A stretch of DNA of 64,000 nucleotides from Flavobacteriaceae bacterium UBA1682 (GTDB lineage Bacteria; Bacteroidota; Bacteroidia; Flavobacteriales; Flavobacteriaceae). Every line of letters begins with the position of its first letter. Position 1 is the stretch's first letter. The stretch lies in assembly GCA_002320285.1 (NCBI GenBank), contig DCKE01000019.1:187901-251900 (forward strand), in the 5' to 3' direction. Below the pieces are notes generated by a model. The model saw only the letters and a list, made by a program, of their open reading frames with translations. It searched no databases and was not told the origin of the DNA. A program made the translations under genes and the position numbers. Positions 18,595 to 28,319 of the stretch are shown one piece after another.

Positions 18595-20067
18595 TTAAAA
18601 ACTGATAATCCACAAACTTAGATCATCTTTAATGGAAAGTTGTGTTTTTTTCCTGATTCGATAAATTCTCGATTCTACGGAACGCACTGTTACATCGGTA
18701 TAAATGGCAATGTCTTTAACATAAAAACCGAGTTTTAAAAAAGCACAGACTTTTAATTCGCCTTCATTTAAGTCTGGAAAGCGCTCTGTAAATCGCTCAT
18801 AAAAATCGGAGTGACTTTTTCTAAATGCTACTAAAAATTGCTCATCATTATTCTTAGCAAGTTCGATCACTTCTATGAGGGCCTTGTCATTCCCTGCGGT
18901 AGCTTTACTTAAAAGAGCTGTTTTTTTCTCTAATCGCAATCTTTTCTGATTTATTTCCTCTTTTTCTTTGTTCTTACGAAAGTATATTCTTAACGCGCGA
19001 AATACGATAAATAAGGTAACAAAACCTATAAAACAAAGGCCGTATAACCACAATGTTGTACGTTGTTGATTAGTTGCATCTTTTTTACCAATCAGTGCTT
19101 TAGCAGCTTGAAGGGTTGCCCTTTTTTGAGTAGTTTGCAAACTGTCGTGTAAACTGATGTATTTATTATAATAATACTCTTCCTTTTCTAAATCCTTGCT
19201 TTTTTTATAGGTTTTAAAAAGATAGAGATAGGTATCGCAAAGCGTTTCGTAATTTTTAATGCTCTTAGCTAAAACCATCGATTTTTCGAAATAGGCAATT
19301 CCTTCCTCTAAATGATTTTGTTCAGTATTGACTCTTCCCAAATCCAGATAAGCATATAATCTGACCGTGTTGAAATTTTGCTGATCGACTAGCTCTAAGG
19401 CCTTATTCAGATGGAGGGTTGCCTTTTGATACTGCTTCATATCCAAAAAACAATATCCAATATTAACATGAGACAACGATAGATTGACGATTCTACTTTT
19501 AGAATCTTTTATTTTACTAAAACAATCTTTGCTTTGTAATAAGTATTTTAAAACGACGGCTAAATCATCTCCCCGTCTGTGATAACCCATAGCGATATCG
19601 GTATACAGTAAACCCTTTTGCCGCAATGCGACATCGTGATCGCTAATCAGCGAGGCAAAGCGGAGTCCTTTCTCAAAGGCTAAGGTGGCTTGTCCAAAAA
19701 GTCCTATGCTATTATAATTTAAACCATTTAGCCTATATATTTCAGATAATAACTCGTAATCGTTAACTCTTAAAGCTACCTCTTCTACTTTTAGATTTTG
19801 GGCTAATGCCGTATCGTATTGATGGGTATTAAAAAGGTTTTTAGACATCAACAAAGTACTAGCAACCATACCTTTTTGATATCCAATACTGGCGGCATAA
19901 TCATAATATTGCCTGCTTTGTGCAAGCGCTGCAACGGGAATACTATCTCCGAAAAATCGAATTTTGTTTAATAGACTATCAATCTGAGTTTCACTATATG
20001 GTTGCCCATAAGCATCAGCAAACACCAATCCGAATAAAAACGATATAATAATAAATAATTTATTCAT
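18595..20067 (-). CDS. TPR-LuxR type membrane regulator (490 aa)
   Basis: The ATG at 20067 opens a signal-type sequence (MNKLFIIISFLFGLVFADAYGQ). Residues ~25-320 are TPR helices (for example HVNIGYCFLDMKQYQKATLH), then one membrane helix (LWLYGLCFIGFVTLFIVF), a coiled-coil stretch (KNKEKEEINQKRLRLEKK) and a C-terminal LuxR-like helix-turn-helix (VKDIAIYTDVTVRSVESRIY). The topology is periplasmic TPR sensor, membrane pass, cytoplasmic DNA-binding domain, a layout common in Bacteroidetes. It follows the paralogous gene at 20082 after 14 bases. The targets are unknown. Confidence 0.85.
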   Translation of the reverse strand: MNKLFIIISFLFGLVFADAYGQPYSETQIDSLLNKIRFFGDSIPVAALAQSRQYYDYAASIGYQKGMVASTLLMSKNLFNTHQYDTALAQNLKVEEVALRVNDYELLSEIYRLNGLNYNSIGLFGQATLAFEKGLRFASLISDHDVALRQKGLLYTDIAMGYHRRGDDLAVVLKYLLQSKDCFSKIKDSKSRIVNLSLSHVNIGYCFLDMKQYQKATLHLNKALELVDQQNFNTVRLYAYLDLGRVNTEQNHLEEGIAYFEKSMVLAKSIKNYETLCDTYLYLFKTYKKSKDLEKEEYYYNKYISLHDSLQTTQKRATLQAAKALIGKKDATNQQRTTLWLYGLCFIGFVTLFIVFRALRIYFRKNKEKEEINQKRLRLEKKTALLSKATAGNDKALIEVIELAKNNDEQFLVAFRKSHSDFYERFTERFPDLNEGELKVCAFLKLGFYVKDIAIYTDVTVRSVESRIYRIRKKTQLSIKDDLSLWIISF

Positions 20068-20081
20068 ACAGCATCGTAAAC

Positions 20082-21743
20082 TTATAGGTTGATCAACCAA
20101 TCTCTTAAATCAATATCCGAGGGTAAATTCATTTTTTTTCGCAGGCGATATCTTCTAGACTCCACCGATCTAATGGTACTTTTTGTATAGGTGGCTATTT
20201 CTGGAGCCGTAAAACCCAATTTGATCAAAGCACAGAATCGCAATTCACTAAGTAACATATTTGGCGCTATCGCAGTGATTTTCGATATAAAATCGGGATG
20301 TATTTCTTTGAATTTCGTAAAAAAACCCGGATTAGAAGACATAGCAAATTGCATCAATTCGTCAATTTCAGATTCGCTACTTTTTTGTTGTCTTAACAGG
20401 TTTTGTATCATTTCTTGTTTGCGTTGTAATTGTTCGCTGATCGATTTGGATTCCAACTGTAACTTTCTCAATCTTTTTCTATACAATCGCATATACAACA
20501 AGCAAATTAAAATCAATACAGCAATGATCGTAATAGAAACCAAAATAACTTTTAAGTTTTGATTTGTAGCTTTATCTTTTTCGTCTAAATAAAAATTTAA
20601 TGATTGGTCAATACCTACTTTATTCGCTTTTATTAATCGTTCATTTAAATTGATATAGCGCTCTCTATAATAATTACTACTATCGGTTTGATTTAATTTC
20701 TTAAAGGTTCGCGATAAATTATCGTAGAGGTCGTGGATGTAATATATTCTATTCTTACTTTGTGCTATTGCCAATGCCTCCGAAAAATTGCTGTTAGCAT
20801 GTTGATAATCCTTCGCGTAATAATGCACAGTGCCCAAACCGCTAAGTGCTTCAATGCTGATAAAATCTAATGATTCATTCTGTGACAAGCTCAACGCCTT
20901 CTCAAAATACCTAGTGGCCTTATCTAATTGAAGTTCCTGTAAGTAAAAAGTTCCCAAATTCACCTCGGCGAATGCCATTGATTTCTTTTTGATGGCACTC
21001 GTATTATCGATTTTGTAAAAGCAATTAAAACTCTTGTGATAATAGTATCCTATCGAGTCTTTATAGAGATTATTTTCATAGTAGTTCTCAGCCCAATTGG
21101 CGTAGATATAGCCCAAATTTTCGTTTTTTTCATCTTCAGATACGATTTTATCAATATAATTAGTTGCCTGCTTTAAGAATTTTCGTCCGTCTTCTGCAAA
21201 TCCCAAGCGCCCCAAACTGATTCCCTTCAATCTTAAAGCCTTTGCCTTAGCGGTATAATCGTAATTAGCTATTCTCTTTTCTACACTAGTTGCGTAAAAC
21301 AACGCCTTTTGATGATTTTTAGCGCGAGTATAACTCTCGCTGAGAAATATTTCTGCGCGTATAATTCCTCTTTTATAATGACGTCTTTTTGACAGTGTCA
21401 AAGCTTTTTTTACTTCGGTCTGTGCCTTTAAAGGTGATTCAATTTCGACATAGGTCGCATGCTGAAATAGACTATCAATTTCCCTATTCCTATGCTGAGC
21501 CCAACTAGTGCTCCATAAGTTTAAAACGATAAGAAATAGTATTCTCTTGATAGAACAAATATTTTTAAGAATTAAAGCCCTTGATGTTTGACTGGTTTTT
21601 CTGGATAAACTAATTATCAGGCATTCCTTGTGATTGTCGCCTTTTATATTCAAAGAAAACCTGCTACACCATAGCAATACTGCAGTGCAATCAGACATAA
21701 CTAATCTCCTTTTCAAATTTACTATATAACGAATTAAAAACAT
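20082..21743 (-). CDS. TPR-LuxR type membrane regulator, start uncertain
   Basis: A paralogue of the gene that follows it: TPR region, membrane helix (VILVSITIIAVLILICLLYM), coiled coil, and C-terminal HTH (APEIATYTKSTIRSVESRRY). The signal peptide (CSIKRILFLIVLNLWSTSWAQ region) sits about 60 codons into the open frame, yet no ATG, GTG or TTG lies just before it in frame; only ATG codons at 21743 and 21698 are available. Either the protein has a long N-terminal extension, or it starts at a rare ATT (ATT-CTT-AAA-AAT, close to the signal peptide), or the start has been lost. The coding assignment is firm, the start is not. Confidence 0.78.
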   Translation of the reverse strand: MFLIRYIVNLKRRLVMSDCTAVLLWCSRFSLNIKGDNHKECLIISLSRKTSQTSRALILKNICSIKRILFLIVLNLWSTSWAQHRNREIDSLFQHATYVEIESPLKAQTEVKKALTLSKRRHYKRGIIRAEIFLSESYTRAKNHQKALFYATSVEKRIANYDYTAKAKALRLKGISLGRLGFAEDGRKFLKQATNYIDKIVSEDEKNENLGYIYANWAENYYENNLYKDSIGYYYHKSFNCFYKIDNTSAIKKKSMAFAEVNLGTFYLQELQLDKATRYFEKALSLSQNESLDFISIEALSGLGTVHYYAKDYQHANSNFSEALAIAQSKNRIYYIHDLYDNLSRTFKKLNQTDSSNYYRERYINLNERLIKANKVGIDQSLNFYLDEKDKATNQNLKVILVSITIIAVLILICLLYMRLYRKRLRKLQLESKSISEQLQRKQEMIQNLLRQQKSSESEIDELMQFAMSSNPGFFTKFKEIHPDFISKITAIAPNMLLSELRFCALIKLGFTAPEIATYTKSTIRSVESRRYRLRKKMNLPSDIDLRDWLINL

Positions 21744-21965
21744 CTTACTTTTATATTAATATCGCCGATTAAACATGTTAAAATTCAACAACAAAGACAA
21801 ATTTTTATTATTTATCTACTTAATAGACCTTTTAACCTCTGTTTTACCAATAATTTTACTGTTAATGCAATCAGATATCAAACGGCATACCCGCGATTTT
21901 GACTCTATATAAATTCTTACTTCTCCTTTAATCAGTTTAGTTTTCCAATGTTCTTTATTAAATGT

Positions 21966-21997
21966 AAAGGAGCTGCCTTTATGAGGCAGCTCCTTTT
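21966..21997. terminator. Hairpin terminator, likely bidirectional
   Basis: A 13-bp stem (21966-21978 / 21984-21996, core GGAGCTGCCT) with a 5-base loop, bordered by A-tract and T-tract on either side. It lies between the start of the TPR-LuxR operon and the stop of the exported protein at 22105, so it most likely ends that minus-strand gene. The rest of the 361-base gap shows no gene. Confidence 0.75.
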
Positions 21998-22104
21998 GAA
22001 AAAGAAAAAAAAAGAATCATTAACAGCTATTAGTCTAAATGATTAACTATATAGTTGTTCCTTAATAACCCTGATCATTAATAAAATTAATGGTCGGTGT
22101 TGCT

Positions 22105-23640
22105 TTACTTATTCATTTTTACTTCAAGTTTCTCTAAGCGCGCTTTTAACAAGTCAGACACCTTTTGTAACTCTAGGTCTTTTTCTTGAATAGTGTTCTT
22201 TAATTCTATGATGTGCAAATACAACTCTTCCGTTTTCTCTAGCAATTGAATTGACAATTCAGACATGTTGAACGAATAACCTGCATCAGTTTTTTCTAAA
22301 TCGTAAATTGGAGTAATACCTGGTAAGTGTTTATTTGTTTTGATAAACAATTCAACTTCATCAAGGCTTTTGAATTTATAATCCATTTTTAATTCTGAAA
22401 AACCGTCGAAGTAGTCTTCAAATACATAATCCGCATAAGTACTATTTATCGTAGTTATTGTTCCATTTACTCTCAATTTTTCTCTAGAATTTGAAGAGGG
22501 TACATCGTAACCGATACCGACCCAACCCTTGGTGTAAATATTTTCTAAATTGGTAGTAGCTCCTTTATTCGTTACTGTACTAAACCAAGGTTCACTTACT
22601 AGTGATGTTATATCAATTTCGGTTACTACCGCTTTCTCATCTTTAAAATCCAAATGACCTGTGATGGCATTAATCCCCAAAGTTGTCAGCGTTTCCGCAT
22701 TCTGCATGATTAACTCCAAATTGATCACCTCTGAAATTCCTTTTGCATTGGTATAAGAGAACTCTTTAGTTACTGAATTGTAAGTAACATTTCCAACTGC
22801 TTTTGACAAGAAAGTGTTTAAAATATCCGTCACACTTTGGTTGTTGACAATTGTTTGGAAATTGTCGGCAACATCTCCAGGTACATCAATTTTAACTGCC
22901 GCTCCTGCTTCATTGGTATAGGTATACGTTCCGTCACCGTTGTTTTTCAATACGGTAATCGTCTCCATTTCACCTACAAAATCCTTTAGATTAATCACAT
23001 GACTAACCCCATTTTCCACATAACTAAATTCTTCTTTGATCGGATCATAAACCACGTTACCCGCAGCTTTGTCAATAAAAGTATTTAAGATATCTGTTAC
23101 GTTCTTATTGTTGACAATCGTTTGGAAATTGTCGGCAACATCTCCAGGTACATCGATATCTACAGCATCACCCGCTTCATTGGTATAGGTATACGTTCCG
23201 TTTCCGTTTTTTCTTAATATGGTAATTGTCTCATATTTCTTAACGAATTCTTCTATATTAATTATAACCGTTTTACCCGCTTCATTTATGTATGAAAACT
23301 CTTTAGTAACGGAATTAAACACCACGCTTCCTGCCGCTGCCTTAACATCTCCATCGATAACAATTCTATTCCATTTAGCATCTAACCAATAATAGTATCC
23401 CGGTTTTACATCTACTTTATTTGCCGTATTAAAGACAAGTAAGCTGTTGACATTTCCACTTTCGATAGTGGTGTTATCGGTTACACTGGTTAACTCAACT
23501 CTAGGAATTAATATCCCTTTATCACTAGCTACAACTTCCAATTGCGCAGACTGATTAGGTGATTGGGTTCCAATACCGACTTGAGAATAAGCCGCATAAC
23601 CTCCTAAAGCAAAAATTAATGTAAGAAATTTATTCTTCAT
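22105..23640 (-). CDS. Exported repeat protein with tail-fibre-like C-terminus (511 aa)
   Basis: Signal peptide MKNKFLTLIFALGGYAAYSQ, then the head VGIGTQSPNQSAQLEV ... KGILIPRV. Residues ~100-300 carry three related units of about 90 residues; each includes KEFSY, an ETIT-V/I-L strand, GTYTYTNEAG, and the conserved stretch VPGDVADNFQTIVNN followed by VTDILNTF. The C-terminal ~130 residues (KLRVNGTITT ... HLPGITPIYDLEK ... MSELSIQLLEKTEELYLHII then coiled coil) resemble the chaperone-like end found in many Bacteroidetes fibre-type proteins related to phage tail-spike chaperone domains. It is probably a trimeric surface fibre; no T9SS CTD is visible. It is monocistronic with its own promoter. 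Confidence 0.85.
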   Translation of the reverse strand: MKNKFLTLIFALGGYAAYSQVGIGTQSPNQSAQLEVVASDKGILIPRVELTSVTDNTTIESGNVNSLLVFNTANKVDVKPGYYYWLDAKWNRIVIDGDVKAAAGSVVFNSVTKEFSYINEAGKTVIINIEEFVKKYETITILRKNGNGTYTYTNEAGDAVDIDVPGDVADNFQTIVNNKNVTDILNTFIDKAAGNVVYDPIKEEFSYVENGVSHVINLKDFVGEMETITVLKNNGDGTYTYTNEAGAAVKIDVPGDVADNFQTIVNNQSVTDILNTFLSKAVGNVTYNSVTKEFSYTNAKGISEVINLELIMQNAETLTTLGINAITGHLDFKDEKAVVTEIDITSLVSEPWFSTVTNKGATTNLENIYTKGWVGIGYDVPSSNSREKLRVNGTITTINSTYADYVFEDYFDGFSELKMDYKFKSLDEVELFIKTNKHLPGITPIYDLEKTDAGYSFNMSELSIQLLEKTEELYLHIIELKNTIQEKDLELQKVSDLLKARLEKLEVKMNK

Positions 23641-23700
23641 AATATTTTAATTATTAGTTCTTATTTTACTCTATGCAAGAGTAACTTCTTAAATACAATG

Positions 23701-23728
23701 CAAAATTAGACTTAATGATACTGAGCAA
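23701..23728 (-). promoter_or_regulatory. Promoter of the repeat-bearing exported protein
   Basis: On the minus strand a TTG (complement of 23726-23728) is followed after 17 bases by TAATTTTG (complement of 23701-23708), a full match to the Bacteroidetes -33/-7 arrangement. It leaves a leader of about 55 bases before the ATG at 23640. The rest of the 542-base gap (23641-24182) holds a terminator and no gene I can support. Confidence 0.6.
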
Positions 23729-24090
23729 TCGCCCACGTAAATTCTTAAAAAAGTGAAAAAAAGACATAACCATTAACCTCAAAAAAAAAGCGTCGAAAAA
23801 CGCTGCTATACCGAAGTTTTTAATCAGATACCGCGTGCAAATACGCCATTTCTCCAACCTATATAAGAATAGGGAACTCGCTTCAAGCTGCTGCTGCCAA
23901 TTAGTTCGCGGTCGATACGCTTGTATGAAGATCGATATTATCAAGAGCAAGTATTATTATTTTATTTTTTTTCTATTGCTAAAATGGCTAGACTATTAGA
24001 TCTGCATTTAATTTCTATATCGCCTTTTCTCCATGAATTTTTGACTATTAAACGAACAGCTGCGATAGAGAAGCATCTAACTAATTCAAA

Positions 24091-24127
24091 AAAAATCCCC
24101 AATCACATACTCGGATCAGGGATTTTT
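24091..24127 (-). terminator. Terminator of the OmpA / PorP-SprF operon
   Basis: Stem AAAAATCCC (24091-24099) / GGGATTTTT (24119-24127) with a 19-base loop; on the minus strand it ends in a T-run. It lies 56 bases after the stop of the OmpA-family gene. Confidence 0.6.
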
Positions 24128-24182
24128 AATGTCACAAAAAATGGAAATCGATAAAATTCTTTGAAAATTTATTATCTCACTT

Positions 24183-26129
24183 TTATAACTCTAATACTAT
24201 AAACTCACTTCGTCTGTTTTCTTCATGTTCGGCCTCAGTACATTTAACGCCATTACGACAGTTATTAATCAGCTGTGTTTCACCGTAACCTTTGCCGCTT
24301 AACCTTGATTTCTCAATACCTTCATTGACCATCCATTGAATGGTCGATTTAGCTCGTTGATCTGATAAATTCAGGTTGTAGGAATCTTTCCCTCGGCTAT
24401 CAGTATGCGAGCGTACATCAATTTTCATTTTTGGATATTGGTTTAATACCATAACTACTTTAGTCAACTCTAAAGCAGCATCGGAACGGATATTTGACTT
24501 ATCGTAATCAAAATAAATCGGTTCAAGCTGTAAAATTTTAAACAAGTCATCGCCTTTTTTAACTTCGATTCTCGCATTTTCCAAGCCAAAATCTACTTGA
24601 GTTATGCCTTTATTTTTGGCTAAGTCAACCGTAACCTCAGCCGTGTTGAATTCTTCGATACTGGCGTTTATTCGGTAACGATTTCCACAGATTAGATCTT
24701 CGAATCGGTACCTACCATCAGCAGTAGTTTTGGTTTCGGCAATTTTATCGAAGTCCCTATTGTATAAAACCAATATAGCATTTACCAATGCCTTATTGGT
24801 TTTCTTATCGTAAACTAAACCTTCTATGGTTTGCAGACAATCTAAAGTTAATCGACGTGATTCTACAAACGCATAAATATCATCGCTTCCCTCTCCATTT
24901 GGTCGATTCGAACTCAAAAAACCCTTGCGCGTTTTGGAATTGATATAGTAGGCGAAATCATCTAAACTACTATTTGCAGGAGCTCCGATATTTTGTATTT
25001 CAGTAAAACTACCGTCAGCATTAATTTTTGTTGCATAAATGTCCAGTCCTCCCAATCCTGGACGACCATCTGTAGAAAAATACAATTCATTATCTACCGT
25101 TATAAACGGAAAACTCTCTCTACCTTCCGTATTGATTTGCTCGCCCAAATTAACAGGTTCACCAAAGTTACCGTTATAACCGATGGGTACTTTATACAGA
25201 TCCGACTGACCGAAACCTCCCTCTCTATCCGAAACAAAGTACATCCACTTTCCATCAGCAGTTAAAGCCGGATGTGCCGTACTGTACTGATCTGAATTAA
25301 ACGATAAAGCCTGCTCGTCAATCCATTTTCCATCTTTACTCGTTGCCTTATAAATCTTTAGTAAGGTAGTGCCCTTAAGATCACGACCTCTCTTTCCCTT
25401 TAAATAGTTGTTTCGCGTAAAATACATCGTTTGTCCATCTTTGCTAAAAACGGGAGTGGATTCATTAAATCGGGACTTAATACTATTTGAAAATGGTTTC
25501 ACTTCACTCAAACTACCATCGGGTTCTATATCAGCCGTGTATAAACTGGTAAAAGAATCCCCTGTCCAAGAATGCAGCTTTTTAGAAACCGATCCCGTAT
25601 CTCTAGCTGAAGCAAAAACCAATTGATCTCTATAAACGGTACTTCCGTAGTCGGAATATTTGGTATTGATGTTCAACTTATTGATGAGATATCGACCGGA
25701 ATTCATCTTGATTAATTCTAGGTAATCCTTATTTTCTTGATATAGTAGTGCTCTCTGATCTGCATTTTCTCTGGTTTTAAACAATTTTAATTGGATATCA
25801 GATTCTTCGTATTCCCCAACTGATTTCAGAGTTTGCGCATATCGATAATAGTATTCCGCCGGTAAATAATCATTTTTCACGAATCCAAAAAGCTTAGCGT
25901 ACCATTTATTGGCTTCCACTAAATTCCCATTAAAATAATACGAATCTGCTAAATTTCGAAACAAACTCTGCGATTCATGACCGCGTTTGGCTACATATTC
26001 ATAAATTTTAATAGCCTCTATATGAGCCAGTTCATCAACCATTCTTTCAGCTCGTTTGACTTGTGCATTAGCAAAAATGCTTATTAATAAAACTCCAAGT
26101 ACTACTGCTTTACCCATTTTTTTTTTCAT
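24183..26129 (-). CDS. OmpA-family lipid-free outer-membrane-associated protein with TPR, PD40 and CNA-B-like domains (648 aa)
   Basis: Signal peptide MKKKMGKAVVLGVLLISIFANAQ. Domains in order: TPR-like helices (~25-130), WD40-like PD40 propeller blades (~150-415, with repeated motifs such as TPVFSKDGQTMYFTRN and HPALTADGKWMYFVSD), a carboxypeptidase-regulatory-like Ig fold (~425-515) and a C-terminal OmpA peptidoglycan-binding domain (~530-648, DVRSHTDSRGKDSYNLNLSD, then RRSEFIVLEL). It is the last gene of a three-gene operon with a PorP/SprF protein (11-base gap) and a type-B-CTD protein. This gene set is recurrent in gliding or type IX secreting Bacteroidetes; the protein probably anchors the barrel to the cell wall. 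Confidence 0.92.
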   Translation of the reverse strand: MKKKMGKAVVLGVLLISIFANAQVKRAERMVDELAHIEAIKIYEYVAKRGHESQSLFRNLADSYYFNGNLVEANKWYAKLFGFVKNDYLPAEYYYRYAQTLKSVGEYEESDIQLKLFKTRENADQRALLYQENKDYLELIKMNSGRYLINKLNINTKYSDYGSTVYRDQLVFASARDTGSVSKKLHSWTGDSFTSLYTADIEPDGSLSEVKPFSNSIKSRFNESTPVFSKDGQTMYFTRNNYLKGKRGRDLKGTTLLKIYKATSKDGKWIDEQALSFNSDQYSTAHPALTADGKWMYFVSDREGGFGQSDLYKVPIGYNGNFGEPVNLGEQINTEGRESFPFITVDNELYFSTDGRPGLGGLDIYATKINADGSFTEIQNIGAPANSSLDDFAYYINSKTRKGFLSSNRPNGEGSDDIYAFVESRRLTLDCLQTIEGLVYDKKTNKALVNAILVLYNRDFDKIAETKTTADGRYRFEDLICGNRYRINASIEEFNTAEVTVDLAKNKGITQVDFGLENARIEVKKGDDLFKILQLEPIYFDYDKSNIRSDAALELTKVVMVLNQYPKMKIDVRSHTDSRGKDSYNLNLSDQRAKSTIQWMVNEGIEKSRLSGKGYGETQLINNCRNGVKCTEAEHEENRRSEFIVLEL

Positions 26130-26140
26130 TACATAGCTAA

Positions 26141-27073
26141 TTAGAAGAATCTCGGGCTCGTGATCCGGTTAAATCGATTAAACAATTCAAATCGCATAAA
26201 CAATTCATGTGAGCCAGAAGTGTAGTTTTCCAATCTTGTGGCTCCATAGTCGTAGGCATAACCAATAAATAGACCATCGCTAACTTGAAACCCAGCGAGT
26301 CCACTAACAGCAGCATCCCATCTGTAAGCTCCACCTATAACAATACGTTCATTAATTATAAAGTTGGCCGTAAAATCCACTTGTAATGGTGCTCCAGTAA
26401 CCGCTTTAATCATAAATGCGGGCTTAAATTTCACATCATAACTCATGTCAAAGACATGTCCTCCGATCAAATAAAAATTCATTTTCTGTTTTAGCATCGT
26501 CAAATTTTCGTCGCTATATCGATCGGTTTCCAAGAAGTTGGGTATTGAAAAACCGAGGTAATTCTTGTCGGAGCGCAAATATAAACCCGCTCCTATATTT
26601 GGACTAAATTTATCACTGACATTCTCTTCAAAGACAACGTCGTTAGGGTGAAAGATGTTTAATTTTGAATATTCTACATTAAGTAAATTCACTGAAGCTT
26701 TTAGTCCGAAAGACAATTTGTAATCGTCATTCAAATCTACGGTATAAGAGAGGTCGGCAGAGAGGGTGTTTTCATCCATCACTCCGATATGATCGTTAGT
26801 AAACGAAACTCCCATTCCCAAACGCGATTGTCCCAAGGGAGAATGAAGAGACATATTAGCGGTTTTAGGCGCCCCATCTAGTCCAACCCATTGTGTTCGA
26901 TACATTCCATAGATACTCATGACTCCACGAGACCCAGCATAAGCCGGATTTATGCTAATTGTATTATACATATACTGGGTGTATTGCGAATCTTGCTGTG
27001 CATAAGAAGCAGTCACTCCTCCTAACATCAGCCCTCCCAGTACCAAAGTTTTTATATTTTTTAGTATTTTCAT
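26141..27073 (-). CDS. PorP/SprF-family type IX secretion system membrane protein (310 aa)
   Basis: Signal peptide MKILKNIKTLVLGGLMLGGVTASYAQ followed directly by the family signature QDSQYTQYMYN and INPAYAGSRG, then alternating amphipathic strands of an outer-membrane barrel. PorP/SprF proteins work with the type IX secretion system, and SprF-like members are needed for export of partners that carry type-B C-terminal domains. The gene directly upstream (gap 10 bases) encodes such a partner, which supports a dedicated exporter-substrate pair. Confidence 0.93.
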   Translation of the reverse strand: MKILKNIKTLVLGGLMLGGVTASYAQQDSQYTQYMYNTISINPAYAGSRGVMSIYGMYRTQWVGLDGAPKTANMSLHSPLGQSRLGMGVSFTNDHIGVMDENTLSADLSYTVDLNDDYKLSFGLKASVNLLNVEYSKLNIFHPNDVVFEENVSDKFSPNIGAGLYLRSDKNYLGFSIPNFLETDRYSDENLTMLKQKMNFYLIGGHVFDMSYDVKFKPAFMIKAVTGAPLQVDFTANFIINERIVIGGAYRWDAAVSGLAGFQVSDGLFIGYAYDYGATRLENYTSGSHELFMRFELFNRFNRITSPRFF

Positions 27074-27083
27074 CGCTGTTGTT

Positions 27084-28319
27084 TTAGTTATTCTCTAAGT
27101 GTAAATACCCCGTTTTTTTATTGGTTGTAGTTCCTGATTTATCGGTAAATTCATAATTAATGATGTAGAAATAAGTACCTGTAGGTAATTTTTGATTTTT
27201 ATCCATCGTCACTCTACCATCAGAAACCCCTGTAAAGACGTTATTATTAGTACCGTAATTTTTAGTATCAAACACCTTTATTCCCCATCGGTTAAATATC
27301 TGTACACTGTTGTTCGGAAACTTGTTGATATTATCAATAAGAAAGTAGTCGTTAAGACCATCTCCATTTGGAGAAACGGCGTTATAAATCAATAAACTCA
27401 TGTCATTTTTAACCGTCCCTAAGGTAAAAACTCCGTAGCCATCGACCTGAGTAGGTGTAGTGACGGTTTTGCTTGCTAAATCGACGACACCACCTTCATC
27501 CACCCATATTTTCAACCCCACATCCCATCTCAGTATACGCAATTCCGTTTCTGCATTAACCAATAATTCGATTGGTGTCGTTCTCGAATCCCAACTCAGT
27601 GTTAGTATGATATCGGAATTCCCTCCTTCTTTTTCAATAGTCCAGTATTCCGCATTATTTATCTGTTGAATAACATTCATCTTGTCCTTATGAGGATGAG
27701 CTAAATTTGAGTTTTTAAAATAATATTTACCTAAATAATTCCCTTTTAAATCGGGTTGTGAGGATATTTCAGCAAAACGGTATATTCCTTTATTCCCAAT
27801 CGGAAACACAAAATTCTCTCTACCTATTTTCTCGACTTTTCCGTTGACGTGGCTATAGTCTGAAACATTTATCGGTTTGGCATTGGGTTGAAAAACCAAG
27901 GATCCTTCCACATCATCGACATCAATGATGCCCTCCTTGAAATTGGCTGTACCAAAAATACTGATGTCATTTCTTAGTTCAAAAGTTCGTAAAGCTCCTG
28001 AATTATTAAATAAAACATCATAAAATTCACTGCTAGCGGAGCCGAGAAAATATTGAATACCATTGCTCGATTCTTGTGGTTGAAAAACAGCGTATGACGT
28101 CTTACGCTTTTCGTCGAAGGTATATAAGCCGTTATTGGTAAAATCGGCATAAAAATAGAAAGTTCCATCGTTTTGAACTGCGGCTTCTTTCTCGTTGATA
28201 AAAGAATATTGGGTAGAAACGTCGGTCATTGGCAATATAGTAAATATCCCCTCATTAACAGTCTGCCCAAATCCCAAACTACAACTTAAAGAAAAAAAGC
28301 ATATATATTTTTTTTTCAT
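27084..28319 (-). CDS. T9SS type B sorting domain (gliding-motility-associated C-terminal) protein (411 aa)
   Basis: Signal peptide MKKKYICFFSLSCSLGFGQ, a beta-rich body, and at residues ~320-411 the type-B sorting domain: AVSPNGDGLNDYFLI, VQIFNRWGIKVFD, then PTGTYFYIINY and a terminal KKTGYLHLENN. This domain directs the protein through the type IX secretion system to the cell surface. It is small for this group, whose members are often adhesins of thousands of residues. It is the first gene of the operon with the PorP/SprF and OmpA proteins. Confidence 0.92.
   Translation of the reverse strand: MKKKYICFFSLSCSLGFGQTVNEGIFTILPMTDVSTQYSFINEKEAAVQNDGTFYFYADFTNNGLYTFDEKRKTSYAVFQPQESSNGIQYFLGSASSEFYDVLFNNSGALRTFELRNDISIFGTANFKEGIIDVDDVEGSLVFQPNAKPINVSDYSHVNGKVEKIGRENFVFPIGNKGIYRFAEISSQPDLKGNYLGKYYFKNSNLAHPHKDKMNVIQQINNAEYWTIEKEGGNSDIILTLSWDSRTTPIELLVNAETELRILRWDVGLKIWVDEGGVVDLASKTVTTPTQVDGYGVFTLGTVKNDMSLLIYNAVSPNGDGLNDYFLIDNINKFPNNSVQIFNRWGIKVFDTKNYGTNNNVFTGVSDGRVTMDKNQKLPTGTYFYIINYEFTDKSGTTTNKKTGYLHLENN

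Noticed and set aside
23666..23950. 94-codon minus-strand frame between the repeat protein and the OmpA operon
   Set aside because: It covers the promoter of the repeat protein, is rich in odd residues for its neighbours and begins close to no promoter.
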